Counted from the first letter of the stretch, positions 1 to 9,148 are shown. The stretch is 15,197 bases of DNA from Sediminibacterium sp. (GCA_023263235.1 JALQXE010000165.1:1-15197), one strand, 5' to 3'. Made by a program: numbers and translations. Notes: generated by a model from the letters alone, not told the origin.

Positions 1-1123
1 TAATTGGACTTTCTTTTGGATGAATAATATCTTGCTTATTAAAATCTAAATCGGGTGCAGCTGCTAAATTTTCTGCCATGGTTTTTCCAGTAACGGTTAA
101 ACAGTCTCCATGTATCCAACCCTGTGCTAACATATATTTCATTACTGCAGGTACGCCACCATATTGATGCAAGTCCTGCATTAAATATTTACCCGATGGT
201 TTAAAATCAGCAAGTACTGGAATTTTATCACTAATGATTTGGAAATCGTCCTGCGTAAATTCAACACCTACTGCCTTTGCCATTGCAATCATATGCAATA
301 CCGCATTCGTACTTCCACCCAATACCATAATCACAGCTACTGCATTTTCAAATGCTTTGCGTGTCATAATATCACGTGGCTTTATATCACGCTCTAATAA
401 TAAACGAATAGCTGCACCAGCATCCTTACACTCTTGTTGCTTTTCTTTACTCAATGCAGGGTTAGAAGATGAATAAGGTAAACTCATGCCCAATGCTTCA
501 ATTGCAGACGCCATAGTATTAGCGGTGTACATACCACCACAAGCACCAGCACCTGGACAAGCATGTTGAACAATACCTTTAAAATCTGCATCGTCTAACT
601 GACCAGCAATTTTTTGTCCTAATGCTTCAAATGCAGAAACAATATTTAAGTCCTGTCCTTTATAATGTCCTGGTGCAATAGTGCCGCCATACAACATTAA
701 AGAAGGTCTGTTTAATCGGCCCATTGCAATTAAAGAGCCGGGCATATTTTTATCACAACCAGGAACAGTAATCACAGCATCATAATATTGTGCGCCACAA
801 ACTGTTTCAATACTATCTGCAATCACATCTCTACTCACTAATGAATAACGCATGCCATCGGTACCATTACTCATTCCATCACTTACGCCAATAGTATGAA
901 ATGTTAATCCTACTAAATCATTTTCCCAAACACTCTTTTTTACATCGGCAGCCAATGCATTTAAATGCATATTACAAGTATTGCCATCATAACCCATACT
1001 TACAATGCCTACTTGTGCTTTATGTAAATCGGCATCTGTTAATCCAATGCCATAAAACATAGCTTGCGCAGCGGGCTGCGTGGGATCAAGGGTAATTGTT
1101 TTTGAATATTTATTTAATTCCAT
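1..1123 (-). CDS. ilvD: Dihydroxyacid dehydratase, 3' end missing
   Basis: Catalyses dehydration of 2,3-dihydroxy-isovalerate and -methylvalerate to the 2-keto acids, a shared cytoplasmic step of valine, isoleucine and leucine synthesis. The 374 visible codons start at ATG 1123 and read without a stop to the window edge. All three cluster-binding cysteines of the IlvD/Edd family are present: Cys50 in GNTCNMH, Cys123 in PGCDKNMPG and Cys195 in [12 protein letters not shown]. Lys125 follows Cys123 in the CDK motif, where the family carries its Mg-binding modified lysine. The family is usually about 560 residues, so roughly the last third lies outside. It begins 41 bp after the leuB stop and is probably the fifth gene of the leu operon. 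Its product 2-ketoisovalerate is the LeuA substrate. Confidence 0.96.
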   Translation of the reverse strand, partial: MELNKYSKTITLDPTQPAAQAMFYGIGLTDADLHKAQVGIVSMGYDGNTCNMHLNALAADVKKSVWENDLVGLTFHTIGVSDGMSNGTDGMRYSLVSRDVIADSIETVCGAQYYDAVITVPGCDKNMPGSLIAMGRLNRPSLMLYGGTIAPGHYKGQDLNIVSAFEALGQKIAGQLDDADFKGIVQHACPGAGACGGMYTANTMASAIEALGMSLPYSSSNPALSKEKQQECKDAGAAIRLLLERDIKPRDIMTRKAFENAVAVIMVLGGSTNAVLHMIAMAKAVGVEFTQDDFQIISDKIPVLADFKPSGKYLMQDLHQYGGVPAVMKYMLAQGWIHGDCLTVTGKTMAENLAAAPDLDFNKQDIIHPKESPI

Positions 1124-1164
1124 AATGTTTTTTGTCTTTTTATAAAGCCACTATAAAGCTGTTA

Positions 1165-2280
1165 CTAAATGATGGTTGATTTATGCAAACGCTCATGGAT
1201 AGGATGCGTTTCTCCTTTTGCATGACGCTCAATAAATTCACAAATCAAATCTCCAATAGCCGTAGTGGTATAACTATTCATTGGATCAATATCCTTTGTT
1301 ACAAAACCGCTATTTAAGCACCATGCAGCTGCTTCTCTTACAATAGTCGCTTCGCTGGTTAATCCAAAATGCTCTAACATCATAGCAGCCGATAAAATTG
1401 AACCAAGTGGATTGGCAATGTCTTTTCCTTTTGCTTGCGGATAGGATCCGTGAATGGGTTCAAATAAAGCCACTGTATTACCAACAGATGCAGAAGGCAA
1501 TAGTCCTAATGAGCCTGCTAATACAGAAGCTTCATCACTAATAATGTCTCCAAATAAATTTTCGGTTAATACCACATCAAACTGTGCAGGGTTTAAAATA
1601 ATTTGCATGGCAGCATTGTCTACAAATAAATAATCCACTGCAACATCACTATACTCTTTTGCAATTGCTTGTACTACTTTTCTCCATAATCTTGAAGTTT
1701 CTAATACGTTGGCTTTATCAACGAGGGTTAATTTTTTTCTTCTAATTTGTGCATGCTTAAATGCCAAATGTGCAATACGTTCGATTTCGGCAACTGAGTA
1801 AGAACAATCATCTTTAGCTACCGTGCCATCCTCACTTACACTTTTTGCGCCAAAATAAATTCCCCCCGTTAACTCTCTATAAATTACAAAATCAACATTT
1901 TCTAACAACTTTGGTTTTAAGGGTGTTAAATGTTGTAATGCAGCATAGGTAGTTACAGGACGGATATTGGCAAATAATTGCAATTCCTTTCTTAGTTTTA
2001 ATAAGCCTTGCTCTGGTCTCACTTTTGCAGTTGGATCATTATCATATTTTGGATCACCAATGGCACCAAATAAAATAGCATCGCTGTTTAAACAAATTTT
2101 AATGGTCTCGTCGGGCAATGGATTTCCAGTTGCGTCAATCGCACATGCGCCCATTAATGCATTTTCATAACTAAAGCTATGATTGTAATACTTAGCAATA
2201 GTATTTAATACTTTAATAGATTGTTGGGTTACTTCTGGTCCAATGCCATCTCCAAGGATGACCGCTATTTTCTTTTGCAT
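1165..2280 (-). CDS. leuB: 3-isopropylmalate dehydrogenase
   Basis: Oxidises and decarboxylates 3-isopropylmalate to 2-ketoisocaproate with NAD+, the last leucine-specific step before transamination. The 371 aa match the usual length. Visible motifs are the N-terminal ILGDGIGPEV, RELTGGIYFG (135-144, catalytic Tyr142), LVDKANVLETSRLWR (186-200, catalytic Lys189), the metal-binding aspartates Asp221, Asp245 and Asp249 (VDNAAMQ, NLFGDIISDEAS), and the nucleotide loop HGSYPQAKGKDIANP. The loop is of IPMDH rather than isocitrate dehydrogenase type. It ends with TAG and lies 53 bp downstream of leuD in the same operon. Confidence 0.97.
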   Translation of the reverse strand: MQKKIAVILGDGIGPEVTQQSIKVLNTIAKYYNHSFSYENALMGACAIDATGNPLPDETIKICLNSDAILFGAIGDPKYDNDPTAKVRPEQGLLKLRKELQLFANIRPVTTYAALQHLTPLKPKLLENVDFVIYRELTGGIYFGAKSVSEDGTVAKDDCSYSVAEIERIAHLAFKHAQIRRKKLTLVDKANVLETSRLWRKVVQAIAKEYSDVAVDYLFVDNAAMQIILNPAQFDVVLTENLFGDIISDEASVLAGSLGLLPSASVGNTVALFEPIHGSYPQAKGKDIANPLGSILSAAMMLEHFGLTSEATIVREAAAWCLNSGFVTKDIDPMNSYTTTAIGDLICEFIERHAKGETHPIHERLHKSTII

Positions 2281-2333
2281 AACTCTATATTTTTTCGCTT
2301 CATCAATTTATTTTTCGACTTGGCGTTGTGGTT

Positions 2334-2918
2334 TTATTGATTTGCTTTTTCGTATGCCTCTATTTCCGATTTCATGTTTAACAAATAATCAATGTCATCA
2401 TATCCATTTAACATACATGTTTTTTTGTATGCATTGATTTCAAAGGTCTCTTTTGCACCAGTGGCATCAATGGTTATGGTTTGTGCTTCCAAATCCACCG
2501 TTAACGTATCATTCGCACCCTGCGCAAATATTTGTTGTAAGAAGGCGTCTGAAACGGTTACGGGCAATACACCATTATTCAAGGCATTGTTTTTAAAGAT
2601 ATCTGCAAAAAAACTAGACACCACTACTTTAAAGCCATAATCCTGAATACTCCAAGCAGCGTGTTCACGAGAAGATCCACATCCAAAGTTTTTTGCCGCT
2701 ACTAAAATTTCACCACTGTATTGTTTTTGATTCAATACAAAATCTGCTTTAGGTTTTGTTTCATCATCGTTTTCGTATCTCCAGTCTCTGAATAAATTTT
2801 TTCCAAAACCATCTTTTGTGGTTGCCTTTAAAAAACGGGCAGGTATAATTTGATCTGTATCTACGTTTTCGATGCGTAAAGGAATAAATCTGCTTCTTAT
2901 TTTTTGTAATGATTGCAT
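2334..2918 (-). CDS. leuD: 3-isopropylmalate dehydratase small subunit
   Basis: Small (swivel-domain) subunit of isopropylmalate isomerase, which with LeuC converts 2- to 3-isopropylmalate via isopropylmaleate. The 194 aa are typical for bacterial LeuD. The N-terminal region has the family signature [14 protein letters not shown] at 17-30. The substrate-loop motif [13 protein letters not shown] lies around 77-89. The start at 2918 gives the usual short lead-in before that signature. It sits 71 bp after leuC, as expected for subunits made in equal amounts. Confidence 0.97.
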   Translation of the reverse strand: MQSLQKIRSRFIPLRIENVDTDQIIPARFLKATTKDGFGKNLFRDWRYENDDETKPKADFVLNQKQYSGEILVAAKNFGCGSSREHAAWSIQDYGFKVVVSSFFADIFKNNALNNGVLPVTVSDAFLQQIFAQGANDTLTVDLEAQTITIDATGAKETFEINAYKKTCMLNGYDDIDYLLNMKSEIEAYEKANQ

Positions 2919-2989
2919 ATCCTATAATTTCATTGAGCGCCGAAGCAACTCGTTATCTTTTTAATTTGTGTTACGATTTAATTAGCAGC

Positions 2990-4393
2990 TTAATTTAATA
3001 TATCTCTGATGTCAGTAATTTTTCCAGTTAACAATGCAGCGGCTGCTGTTAAAGGGCTTGCTAGCAAGGTTCTTGCTCCTGCCCCCTGACGTCCTTCAAA
3101 GTTTCTATTGCTGGTACTAATACAATATTCACCTGCTGGAATTTTATCTTCATTCATTCCTAAACAAGCACTACATCCAGCTTGTCTTATTTCCACCCCC
3201 GCATCGGCAAATATTTTATCCAAACCTTCTGCTTTTATTTGTTTTGCTACTTCTTGTGAACCGGGCACAATTAATGTTTTAATATTCGGATCCTTTTGCT
3301 TGCCTTTAATAATACTTGCTACCAAACGGAAATCTTCAATTCTTGAATTGGTACAAGAACCAATAAATACATTTTGAACCGGCATGCCTAATAAACTTTG
3401 TCCTGCTTTTAATCCCATATATGCCAATGCCTTTTCATAGTTTTGCTTTTCGGTAGCATCTGTAAAACTTTCAACAGTGGGTAGGGTTCCTCTTACGCTT
3501 AAGCCCATGCCAGGATTGGTTCCGTAAGTAATCATGGGATCAATATCTTCTGCTTTGATATTTATTTCAACATCAAATTTTGCATCTGCATCGGTAAACA
3601 ATTCCTTCCATGCAGCTAATTTTTTATCCCAATCTGCACCCTGTGGTGCAAACAAGCGTCCTTTGATATAATCGAATGTTATTTGATCTGGTGCAATCAT
3701 TCCGCCGCGAGCACCCATCTCAATACTCATATTACAAATGGTCATTCTTGCCTCCATACTCAATGCACGAATCGCAGAACCTGCATACTCTACAAAATAG
3801 CCAGTGGCTCCACTTGCAGAAATTTGAGCAATGATGTATAAAATAATATCTTTGGATACCACTCCATTTTTTAAGTCCCCGTCAATATTAATGCGCATTA
3901 CTTTTGGCTTGCTTTGCATGATACATTGTGAAGCAAAAACCATTTCCACTTCACTTGTTCCAATACCAAAAGCAATACTTCCAAAAGCACCATGGGTGGA
4001 GGTGTGACTATCACCGCAAACAATGGTCATACCCGGTTGTGTAATCCCTAACTCTGGCCCAATGACATGCACAATGCCTTGATACTTGTGGCCTAATCCG
4101 TATAATTCAACACCATGTTTTTTACAATTCTCAATTAAAGTGTCTACCTGAAATTTAGATAAAGCATCCTTAATGGGTAACTCCTGATGCATGGTAGGTA
4201 CATTGTGATCGGCTGTAGCTACTATTTGTTGAGGACGAAAAATTTGCGCACCTCTTTTTTCAATTCCACTAAATGCTTGCGGGCTCGTTACCTCGTGTAT
4301 AAAATGTTTGTCGATGTAAACAACCGAAGGACCATCCTCAATTTGTTTCACCACATGCTTGTCCCAAATTTTTTCAAATAATGTTTTTCCCAT
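2990..4393 (-). CDS. leuC: 3-isopropylmalate dehydratase large subunit
   Basis: Catalytic, [4Fe-4S]-binding subunit of isopropylmalate isomerase, aconitase superfamily. The 467 aa match the family length, and the start [15 protein letters not shown] is the usual LeuC N-terminus. The three cluster cysteines are visible: Cys347 in [14 protein letters not shown], and Cys407 and Cys410 in [12 protein letters not shown]. The substrate region [19 protein letters not shown] lies at 125-143. The gene begins 31 bp after the leuA stop. Its cluster chemistry, like that of IlvD in the same operon, ties this pathway to iron-sulfur supply. Confidence 0.97.
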   Translation of the reverse strand: MGKTLFEKIWDKHVVKQIEDGPSVVYIDKHFIHEVTSPQAFSGIEKRGAQIFRPQQIVATADHNVPTMHQELPIKDALSKFQVDTLIENCKKHGVELYGLGHKYQGIVHVIGPELGITQPGMTIVCGDSHTSTHGAFGSIAFGIGTSEVEMVFASQCIMQSKPKVMRINIDGDLKNGVVSKDIILYIIAQISASGATGYFVEYAGSAIRALSMEARMTICNMSIEMGARGGMIAPDQITFDYIKGRLFAPQGADWDKKLAAWKELFTDADAKFDVEINIKAEDIDPMITYGTNPGMGLSVRGTLPTVESFTDATEKQNYEKALAYMGLKAGQSLLGMPVQNVFIGSCTNSRIEDFRLVASIIKGKQKDPNIKTLIVPGSQEVAKQIKAEGLDKIFADAGVEIRQAGCSACLGMNEDKIPAGEYCISTSNRNFEGRQGAGARTLLASPLTAAAALLTGKITDIRDILN

Positions 4394-4424
4394 TGTTCGA
4401 TTATTATTCGTTTGTCTTTCTTAA

Positions 4425-5576
4425 TTATTTTTTATACGCTGATGCCATTGATTGTAAATCAGCTTCTAAAACTTCTTTTTTCTTATCCGCGATTTCTAAA
4501 AACATTGGATACAAATCATCAATTTCATTTCTTGTAAACTGATGGCCTATTTTATGTAAACGATGCGCTAAAGCACTTCTTCCGCTTCTTGCAGTTAATA
4601 CAATTTTACTATCCTCGGCTCCTACTTCGGCAGGATTAATAATTTCATAGGTTTGCGCTTCCTTTAAAAATCCATCCTGATGAATGCCCGATGAATGTGA
4701 AAATGCATTTGCACCTACTATGGCTTTATTGGGTTGTACCATCATGCGCATGATATCTGAAACCTCACGGCTTACTGCATTTAAGAGCTTTGGATTAATA
4801 CTGGTATAAAATCCTAAGTCCTTGTGTTGATTTAAAATCATCACTACTTCTTCTAATGCAGTATTGCCTGCACGCTCTCCTAAACCATTAATGGTACATT
4901 CAATTTGTCTTGCACCACCAATCACACCTGCAATAGAATTTGCTGTTGCCAATCCTAAATCGTTATGGCAATGACAGGATAAAACTGCTTTGTCAATATT
5001 AGGTACATTGTTGTATAGGTAATTCATTTTTTCTTGATACTGTTGTGGCAAACAATATCCAGTGGTATCAGGAATATTTAATGTAGTAGCACCTGCTTTT
5101 ACCACAGCTTCAATAACTCTCGCTAAATATTCATTGTCGGTTCTACCCGCGTCTTCTGCATAAAATTCAACATCATCGGTAAAGTTTCTTGCAATGGTTA
5201 CCGCTTTAATAGCACGCTCAATTATTTCTTCTCTTGTAGAATTGAATTTATGTTTAATATGCAAGTCCGATGTACCAATACCCGTATGAATTCTAAAACG
5301 TTTTGCTGGCTTCAATGCTTGTGCAGCTACCTCTATATCATTTTGAACAGCTCTGGTTAATCCGCAAACCACCGTTTTGGTTAAGGTCTTTGCAATTTGA
5401 TTCACCGACTCAAAATCACCAGGGCTGGAAACCGGGAAACCCGCCTCTAAAATGTCCACTCCCAACTCCTCCAACCTTACAGCTAGCTCTAATTTTTCCT
5501 TCGTATTAAGCTTACAACCCGGTACCTGCTCTCCGTCTCTTAATGTGGTATCAAAAATGAATACTTTTTGGCTCAT
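4425..5576 (-). CDS. leuA: 2-isopropylmalate synthase, short form
   Basis: Condenses acetyl-CoA with 2-ketoisovalerate, the committing step of leucine synthesis. I chose the ATG at 5576 ([17 protein letters not shown]) over the in-frame ATG at 5591, because it gives the usual family N-terminus and the upstream option adds only five residues. Arg13 and Asp14 lie in the DTTLRDGEQ motif. Metal ligands His202 and His204 lie in CHCHNDLG, followed by GLGERAGN near 231-238. The TIM barrel and linker subdomains ([10 protein letters not shown]) are present, but the protein is 383 aa and stops where long-form LeuA (about 520 aa) would begin its leucine-binding regulatory domain. There is no frameshift sign. 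A related Claisen enzyme such as citramalate synthase is less likely given the flanking leuC, leuD and leuB. Confidence 0.94.
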   Translation of the reverse strand: MSQKVFIFDTTLRDGEQVPGCKLNTKEKLELAVRLEELGVDILEAGFPVSSPGDFESVNQIAKTLTKTVVCGLTRAVQNDIEVAAQALKPAKRFRIHTGIGTSDLHIKHKFNSTREEIIERAIKAVTIARNFTDDVEFYAEDAGRTDNEYLARVIEAVVKAGATTLNIPDTTGYCLPQQYQEKMNYLYNNVPNIDKAVLSCHCHNDLGLATANSIAGVIGGARQIECTINGLGERAGNTALEEVVMILNQHKDLGFYTSINPKLLNAVSREVSDIMRMMVQPNKAIVGANAFSHSSGIHQDGFLKEAQTYEIINPAEVGAEDSKIVLTARSGRSALAHRLHKIGHQFTRNEIDDLYPMFLEIADKKKEVLEADLQSMASAYKK

Positions 5577-5579
5577 ATA

Positions 5580-5592
5580 ATTGATTTTCAAT
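5580..5592. repeat. 13-bp palindromic repeat, copy 1 (next to leuA start)
   Basis: ATTGATTTTCAAT, an inverted repeat (ATTGA-TTT-TCAAT), lies 3 bp upstream of the leuA ATG. An identical copy occurs at 5719-5731. The pair brackets the leuA leader and resembles a two-site operator, though the regulator is unknown. On the leuA mRNA it could also form a small hairpin just before the start codon. Confidence 0.45.
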
Positions 5593-5603
5593 CTGTTATA
5601 GAT

Positions 5604-5628
5604 AAAAAAAGGGCTTCGAGCCCCTTTC
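5604..5628 (-). terminator. Terminator-like hairpin in the leuA leader (possible attenuator)
   Basis: On the leuA strand this is a GGGCT / AGCCC stem with a 3-nt loop (5611-5623), extended by three A-U pairs past a bulged G and followed directly by seven T (5610-5604). It sits 28 bp before the chosen leuA ATG. The upstream neighbour is divergent, so no gene ends here on this strand. That makes attenuation of the leu operon the natural reading. I could not find a convincing antiterminator pairing. The plus-strand reading has only a weak, interrupted T-tract. Confidence 0.55.
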
Positions 5629-5664
5629 TTATTTAAAAATACCCCATATTAACAAGTAATTCAC
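5629..5664 (-). other. Possible leader-peptide ORF of the leu operon
   Basis: An 11-codon reading frame, GTG to TAA, encodes (M)[10 protein letters not shown] and ends one base before the hairpin structure at 5604-5628. It contains consecutive Leu-Leu-Ile codons (TTG TTA ATA), which would suit ribosome-stalling control of a leucine operon. Weak points are the GTG start, the lack of a ribosome-binding site, and overlap with the transcription start predicted from the box at 5667-5674. It is a hypothesis, not a called gene. Confidence 0.22.
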
Positions 5665-5666
5665 AT

Positions 5667-5674
5667 CAAAATTA
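5667..5674 (-). promoter_or_regulatory. Candidate -7 box of the leu operon promoter
   Basis: TAATTTTG on the minus strand fits the Bacteroidota -7 consensus TAnnTTTG exactly. No TTG occurs at the preferred 19-bp distance upstream, so the -33 element is poor. If it is used, transcription would start near 5661-5663, giving a leader of about 85 nt that includes the hairpin. Confidence 0.35.
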
Positions 5675-5718
5675 TGCCTATTTTACAATGTATAAGGACC
5701 TTATTTTTTCATCAATTG

Positions 5719-5731
5719 ATTGATTTTCAAT
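5719..5731. repeat. 13-bp palindromic repeat, copy 2
   Basis: Exact second copy of ATTGATTTTCAAT, 139 bp from copy 1. It overlaps by two bases a perfect 10-bp palindrome, ATCAATTGAT (5711-5720). It lies between the putative leu promoter and the divergent gene at 5755, so a protein bound here could influence both. Confidence 0.45.
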
Positions 5732-5748
5732 AACTTGAACTAAATTCA
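5720..5748 (+). promoter_or_regulatory. Weak candidate promoter for the 511-aa protein gene
   Basis: TTG at 5720-5722, an 18-bp spacer and TAAATTCA at 5741-5748 partly match TTG-N19-TAnnTTTG; the last two bases of the -7 box differ. Transcription would begin within a few bases of the ATG at 5755, implying a nearly leaderless message. It overlaps palindromic repeat copy 2. Confidence 0.25.
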
Positions 5749-5754
5749 GCTACG

Positions 5755-7290
5755 ATGCCCAACCTTAGCACCGACGCCCTATTTATTTTGGTTAAATCCC
5801 TGGAGAAGGGGGAAAAGCGCAATTTTAAATTGTATGCTGCCCGCAACTCTGCGTCGGCGGATTTAAAGATTGTTCAGTTATTTGATGCTTTGGACAAAAT
5901 GAAGGACTATGATGAGGAGGAATTATTGCGTAAAAACGAGTCCATTCAAAAGCAACAGTTGTCCAACTTAAAGGCACATTTATACGACCAAATTTTATCG
6001 AGCCTACGAATTCTAAAGCAAAATGAAAATATTGATTTGCAAATTCATGAGCAATTAGATCATGCTAAAATTTTATACAACAAGGGTTTGTATTTACAAA
6101 GTCTTCGTTTATTAGATAAAATTAAAACACTCACCAAACAAAACAACCAGGTTACTTTTTTATTGCAGGTATTATTTTTAGAAAAGAAAATAGAATCATT
6201 GCATATTACAAGAAGTATGCAAGACCGCGCGCAACAATTAAGTGAAGAAATTGACGAAGTAAATGAACGTTTAGAATTGATTGCAAAAACCTCTAATCTT
6301 AGTTTACAATTATACAGTTGGTATATTCAACATGGACACGCGCGCAATGAGGAAGACCGAAAAACCTTGGATGCGCTCATGCAGGATCCAATTTTAGAAA
6401 GCGTGCAATCGGTTAAGGGATTTTATGAAAGATTATACCGCTATCAATGTCATTGTTGGTATGGTTTTATTACGCAGGATTTTTTAATGCATTATAGATA
6501 CGCTCAAAAATGGGTAGACTTATTTGAGAAGGAAGAAGGCATGAAACAAATTGAATCGGCCCAGTATATTAAAGGCTTGCATAATTTAATTAGCGCCCAC
6601 TTTGATTTAAAAAATATTGATAAGTTTAAAGAGACTATTTGCTTGTTAGAGCAGTTTAGCGAAACACCTATTGTACTTAACAATAAAAATAATTTAATTC
6701 AATCCTTTGTTTATTTATACATAGCTAAAATTAATCAGCATTTTCTGGAAGGCACGTTTAGCGAGGGTTTGGTCATGATTCCAAGTATGGAAGAAAAGCT
6801 TAAGGAAATTGAAATGTACATGGATAGTCATCGTGTTTTAGTTTTTTATTATAAAATTGCTTGTTTACATTTTGGGGCGGGCAATGCAGCTAAAACCATC
6901 GACTATTTAAATAGTATCATTCACTGGAAAGTAAACCTACGAGACGACTTACAATGTTATGCTCGTTTACTCCATTTAATTGCACATTATGAATTAGGCA
7001 ATATGGAAGTTGTGGCATACTTGTCCAAATCGGTATATCGTTTCATGTCAAAAATGAAAAACCTAGGCGCAGTAGAAGAAGTATTATTTAATTTTTTAAA
7101 ATCAGCCATCCAATCCGGTAAGCAGGCATCTTTTGAAGATTTATTAACTACTCTTCAGCCCCTGGAAAAAAATAAATTAGAGAGTAGAGCCTTTATGTAC
7201 TTAGATATAATTTCTTGGTTAGAAAGTAAAATTCAAAACAAAGACGTTCAAACTATTATCAAAGAAAAATTTTTACAAAACAATAAATAA
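5755..7290 (+). CDS. Conserved helical protein of unknown function
   Basis: A 511-aa soluble protein with no signal peptide, membrane segment or recognisable catalytic motif. The N-terminus (MPNLSTDALFILVKSLEKGEKRNFKLYAA) resembles a family of uncharacterised Bacteroidota proteins I associate with a '..LIKSLxKxEKRxFKL..' opening. That similarity supports the ATG at 5755. The rest is rich in Leu, Lys, Glu and Gln in amphipathic helical patterns, suggestive of TPR-like helical repeats (for example around 105-180 and 270-420), hence possibly a scaffold. It is transcribed divergently from leuA and ends in a strong terminator shared with the convergent acyl-CoA synthetase gene, so it forms its own transcription unit. 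Existence is certain; function is unknown. Confidence 0.9.
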   Translation: MPNLSTDALFILVKSLEKGEKRNFKLYAARNSASADLKIVQLFDALDKMKDYDEEELLRKNESIQKQQLSNLKAHLYDQILSSLRILKQNENIDLQIHEQLDHAKILYNKGLYLQSLRLLDKIKTLTKQNNQVTFLLQVLFLEKKIESLHITRSMQDRAQQLSEEIDEVNERLELIAKTSNLSLQLYSWYIQHGHARNEEDRKTLDALMQDPILESVQSVKGFYERLYRYQCHCWYGFITQDFLMHYRYAQKWVDLFEKEEGMKQIESAQYIKGLHNLISAHFDLKNIDKFKETICLLEQFSETPIVLNNKNNLIQSFVYLYIAKINQHFLEGTFSEGLVMIPSMEEKLKEIEMYMDSHRVLVFYYKIACLHFGAGNAAKTIDYLNSIIHWKVNLRDDLQCYARLLHLIAHYELGNMEVVAYLSKSVYRFMSKMKNLGAVEEVLFNFLKSAIQSGKQASFEDLLTTLQPLEKNKLESRAFMYLDIISWLESKIQNKDVQTIIKEKFLQNNK

Positions 7291-7320
7291 AAAAAGCCTT
7301 CCAGATGGAAGGCTTTTTTT
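7290..7320. terminator. Bidirectional terminator between convergent genes
   Basis: A hairpin with stem GCCTTCC / GGAAGGC and loop AGAT is flanked by an A-run on the left and seven T on the right, so it can end transcription in both directions. It overlaps the last base of the stop codon of the 511-aa protein gene and lies 15 bp beyond the stop of the convergent acyl-CoA synthetase gene. Confidence 0.9.
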
Positions 7321-7335
7321 ATTAGCTAGTAGGTG

Positions 7336-9120
7336 CTAAGATGCATACATTGCGTCAATTTCTTTTTCAAAATTGGCGAGCACTTGTTTTCTTCTAATAC
7401 TTAACTTAGGTGTCATTTCCCCTTTGTCAATGGTTAACTCTCTAGGCAACAAAGTAAACTTTTTAACCTGTTCAACTTGATTAAAGAGTTGATTGTATTC
7501 GGCAACCACCGAATCAATAGTAGCCATCACCATGGGATTTTTAATAATGGCTTCATTGCTCGTATATTCAATGCCATGTTGCTTTGCCCACTCTTTTAAT
7601 TTTGAGAATCCAGGTACAATTAAAGCACTCACAAATCTTTTATTGTCTCCTACTAAAACAATTTGTTCAATGAAAGGACTCTCCTTCATTTTATTTTCTA
7701 TAGGCTGAGGTGCAACATATTTACCGCCACTTGTTTTAAATAATTCTTTTTTGCGATCGGTAATTTTTAAATACTTACCGTCTTCAATCACACCTATATC
7801 GCCCGTGTGCAACCATCCATTAATAATAGTTTCAGCAGTCAATTCAGGTAACTTATAATATCCTTTCATTACACTTGGACCCGCTACACAAATTTCACCG
7901 TCTTCTTCTAGTTTTAATTGAACGCCATCAATAGGCAAACCAACGGTTCCAAATTTAGTATCTCCGGGTGTTCTAAAATTAATACTTATAATAGGGCTGT
8001 TTTCGGTTGGTCCATATCCTTCATAAACAGGAATTTGTGCTGCATTAAAAATGCGCAACAATTTTACCTGACAAGCAGCACCACCCGTTACTATAAATTT
8101 TACATTGCCACCAAGTCCCTCTCTCCACTTACTAAAAATTAATTTATTCGCAAGCTTTAATTGAATACGATACCATAATGAACCCGGTTTTAAGTTATCA
8201 TACTTTTCACCCAAGGCCACTGCCCAAAAAAATAGTTTTCTTTTTAGGCCCGTCAATTCCTCGCCTTTTATCATTATTTTTTCAAATACCTTTTCTAATA
8301 ATCTTGGTACCGTGGAAAATCCATCTGGGCACACTTCTTTTAAGTTGTCTCCAATGGTTTCCAAAGATTCTGCATAGTAAATACTCATTCCACTATACAT
8401 ATATATGTAGGAAGCTACTTTTTCAAAAATATGATTCAAAGGCAAAAAGCTTAACACTTTTTGATCTGGAGCATCTGGAAATGGAAAACTCTTTTTACCC
8501 GATTGTAAATTAAAATAAACGCTATGATGCGTTAACATCACTCCTTTAGGCGTGCCAGTAGTACCCGAAGTATAAATAAAGGTAGCCACCTGTTCTACAG
8601 GAATTGTTTTTTTAATAACCTCTACTTGTTGTAATAAATCAGCATCTGTTAAACATAATTCACTCCAATGCTTTGCACCTGGGATATGATCAAATGTGTA
8701 TACTTCTTTTAAACAAGGTACATTGTCTTTAATAGACATCACCTTGTTGTATAATTCTTGATTGCTTGCAAACATATATTTTACAGAAGCATCATTCAAA
8801 ATAAAAGTTAACTCCAAAGGATTGGTTGTTGGATAAACGGGTACCCATATCACACCAATTTGTTGAGTCGCCAAATCGGCCATTAACCACTCTGGTCGGT
8901 TGCTACTTATAATGGCAATTTTATCGGAACCTTCTGGTGTAAAATCATTTCCACTCAAACCCAAACTCAATAATCCTGCACTTAAAGAATTCACCGTTGC
9001 GGCTACTTCCTTTGTGGAATATGTTCTCCAACTACCATTTTCTTTACCGGCCAACATGACGTCCTGAGGAAAATTATCTAATTGATGTTGGATACAATCA
9101 AAGAGTCTTTTTGGTTCCAT
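7336..9120 (-). CDS. Long-chain acyl-CoA synthetase (AMP-forming)
   Basis: Activates fatty acids to acyl-CoA via an acyl-adenylate, for beta-oxidation or phospholipid synthesis; ANL superfamily, FadD/ACSL-like. From ATG 9120 the protein is 594 aa. The P-loop-like motif TFIYTSGTTGTPKGVMLTHH lies near 180-199, EGYGPTENSP at 367-376, GWLHTGD at 435-441 and the hinge stretch DRKKELFKTSGGKYVAP at 455-471. A C-terminal lysine in GEMTPKLSIRRK suits the adenylation lysine. An in-frame TTG at 9150 would add ten residues, but it lies in the U-tract of the upstream terminator, so ATG 9120 is preferred. No signal peptide is seen; the enzyme is probably cytoplasmic or peripherally membrane-bound. Exact chain-length specificity cannot be read from sequence. 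Confidence 0.93.
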   Translation of the reverse strand: MEPKRLFDCIQHQLDNFPQDVMLAGKENGSWRTYSTKEVAATVNSLSAGLLSLGLSGNDFTPEGSDKIAIISSNRPEWLMADLATQQIGVIWVPVYPTTNPLELTFILNDASVKYMFASNQELYNKVMSIKDNVPCLKEVYTFDHIPGAKHWSELCLTDADLLQQVEVIKKTIPVEQVATFIYTSGTTGTPKGVMLTHHSVYFNLQSGKKSFPFPDAPDQKVLSFLPLNHIFEKVASYIYMYSGMSIYYAESLETIGDNLKEVCPDGFSTVPRLLEKVFEKIMIKGEELTGLKRKLFFWAVALGEKYDNLKPGSLWYRIQLKLANKLIFSKWREGLGGNVKFIVTGGAACQVKLLRIFNAAQIPVYEGYGPTENSPIISINFRTPGDTKFGTVGLPIDGVQLKLEEDGEICVAGPSVMKGYYKLPELTAETIINGWLHTGDIGVIEDGKYLKITDRKKELFKTSGGKYVAPQPIENKMKESPFIEQIVLVGDNKRFVSALIVPGFSKLKEWAKQHGIEYTSNEAIIKNPMVMATIDSVVAEYNQLFNQVEQVKKFTLLPRELTIDKGEMTPKLSIRRKQVLANFEKEIDAMYAS

Positions 9121-9148
9121 ATAGCAAACAATTTGTGTAACAAAGTAC

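Noticed and set aside
234..476. 80-aa plus-strand reading frame inside ilvD
   Set aside because: It is antisense to a region encoding conserved IlvD sequence and has no recognisable motif or promoter; a shadow frame.
5577..5591. Five-residue extension of LeuA from ATG 5591
   Set aside because: The family normally begins just before the [10 protein letters not shown] motif, which the ATG at 5576 provides; the extension would overlap the palindromic repeat.
8178..8513. 111-aa plus-strand reading frame within the acyl-CoA synthetase gene
   Set aside because: Antisense to a well-conserved coding region; its composition is that of a complementary shadow frame.
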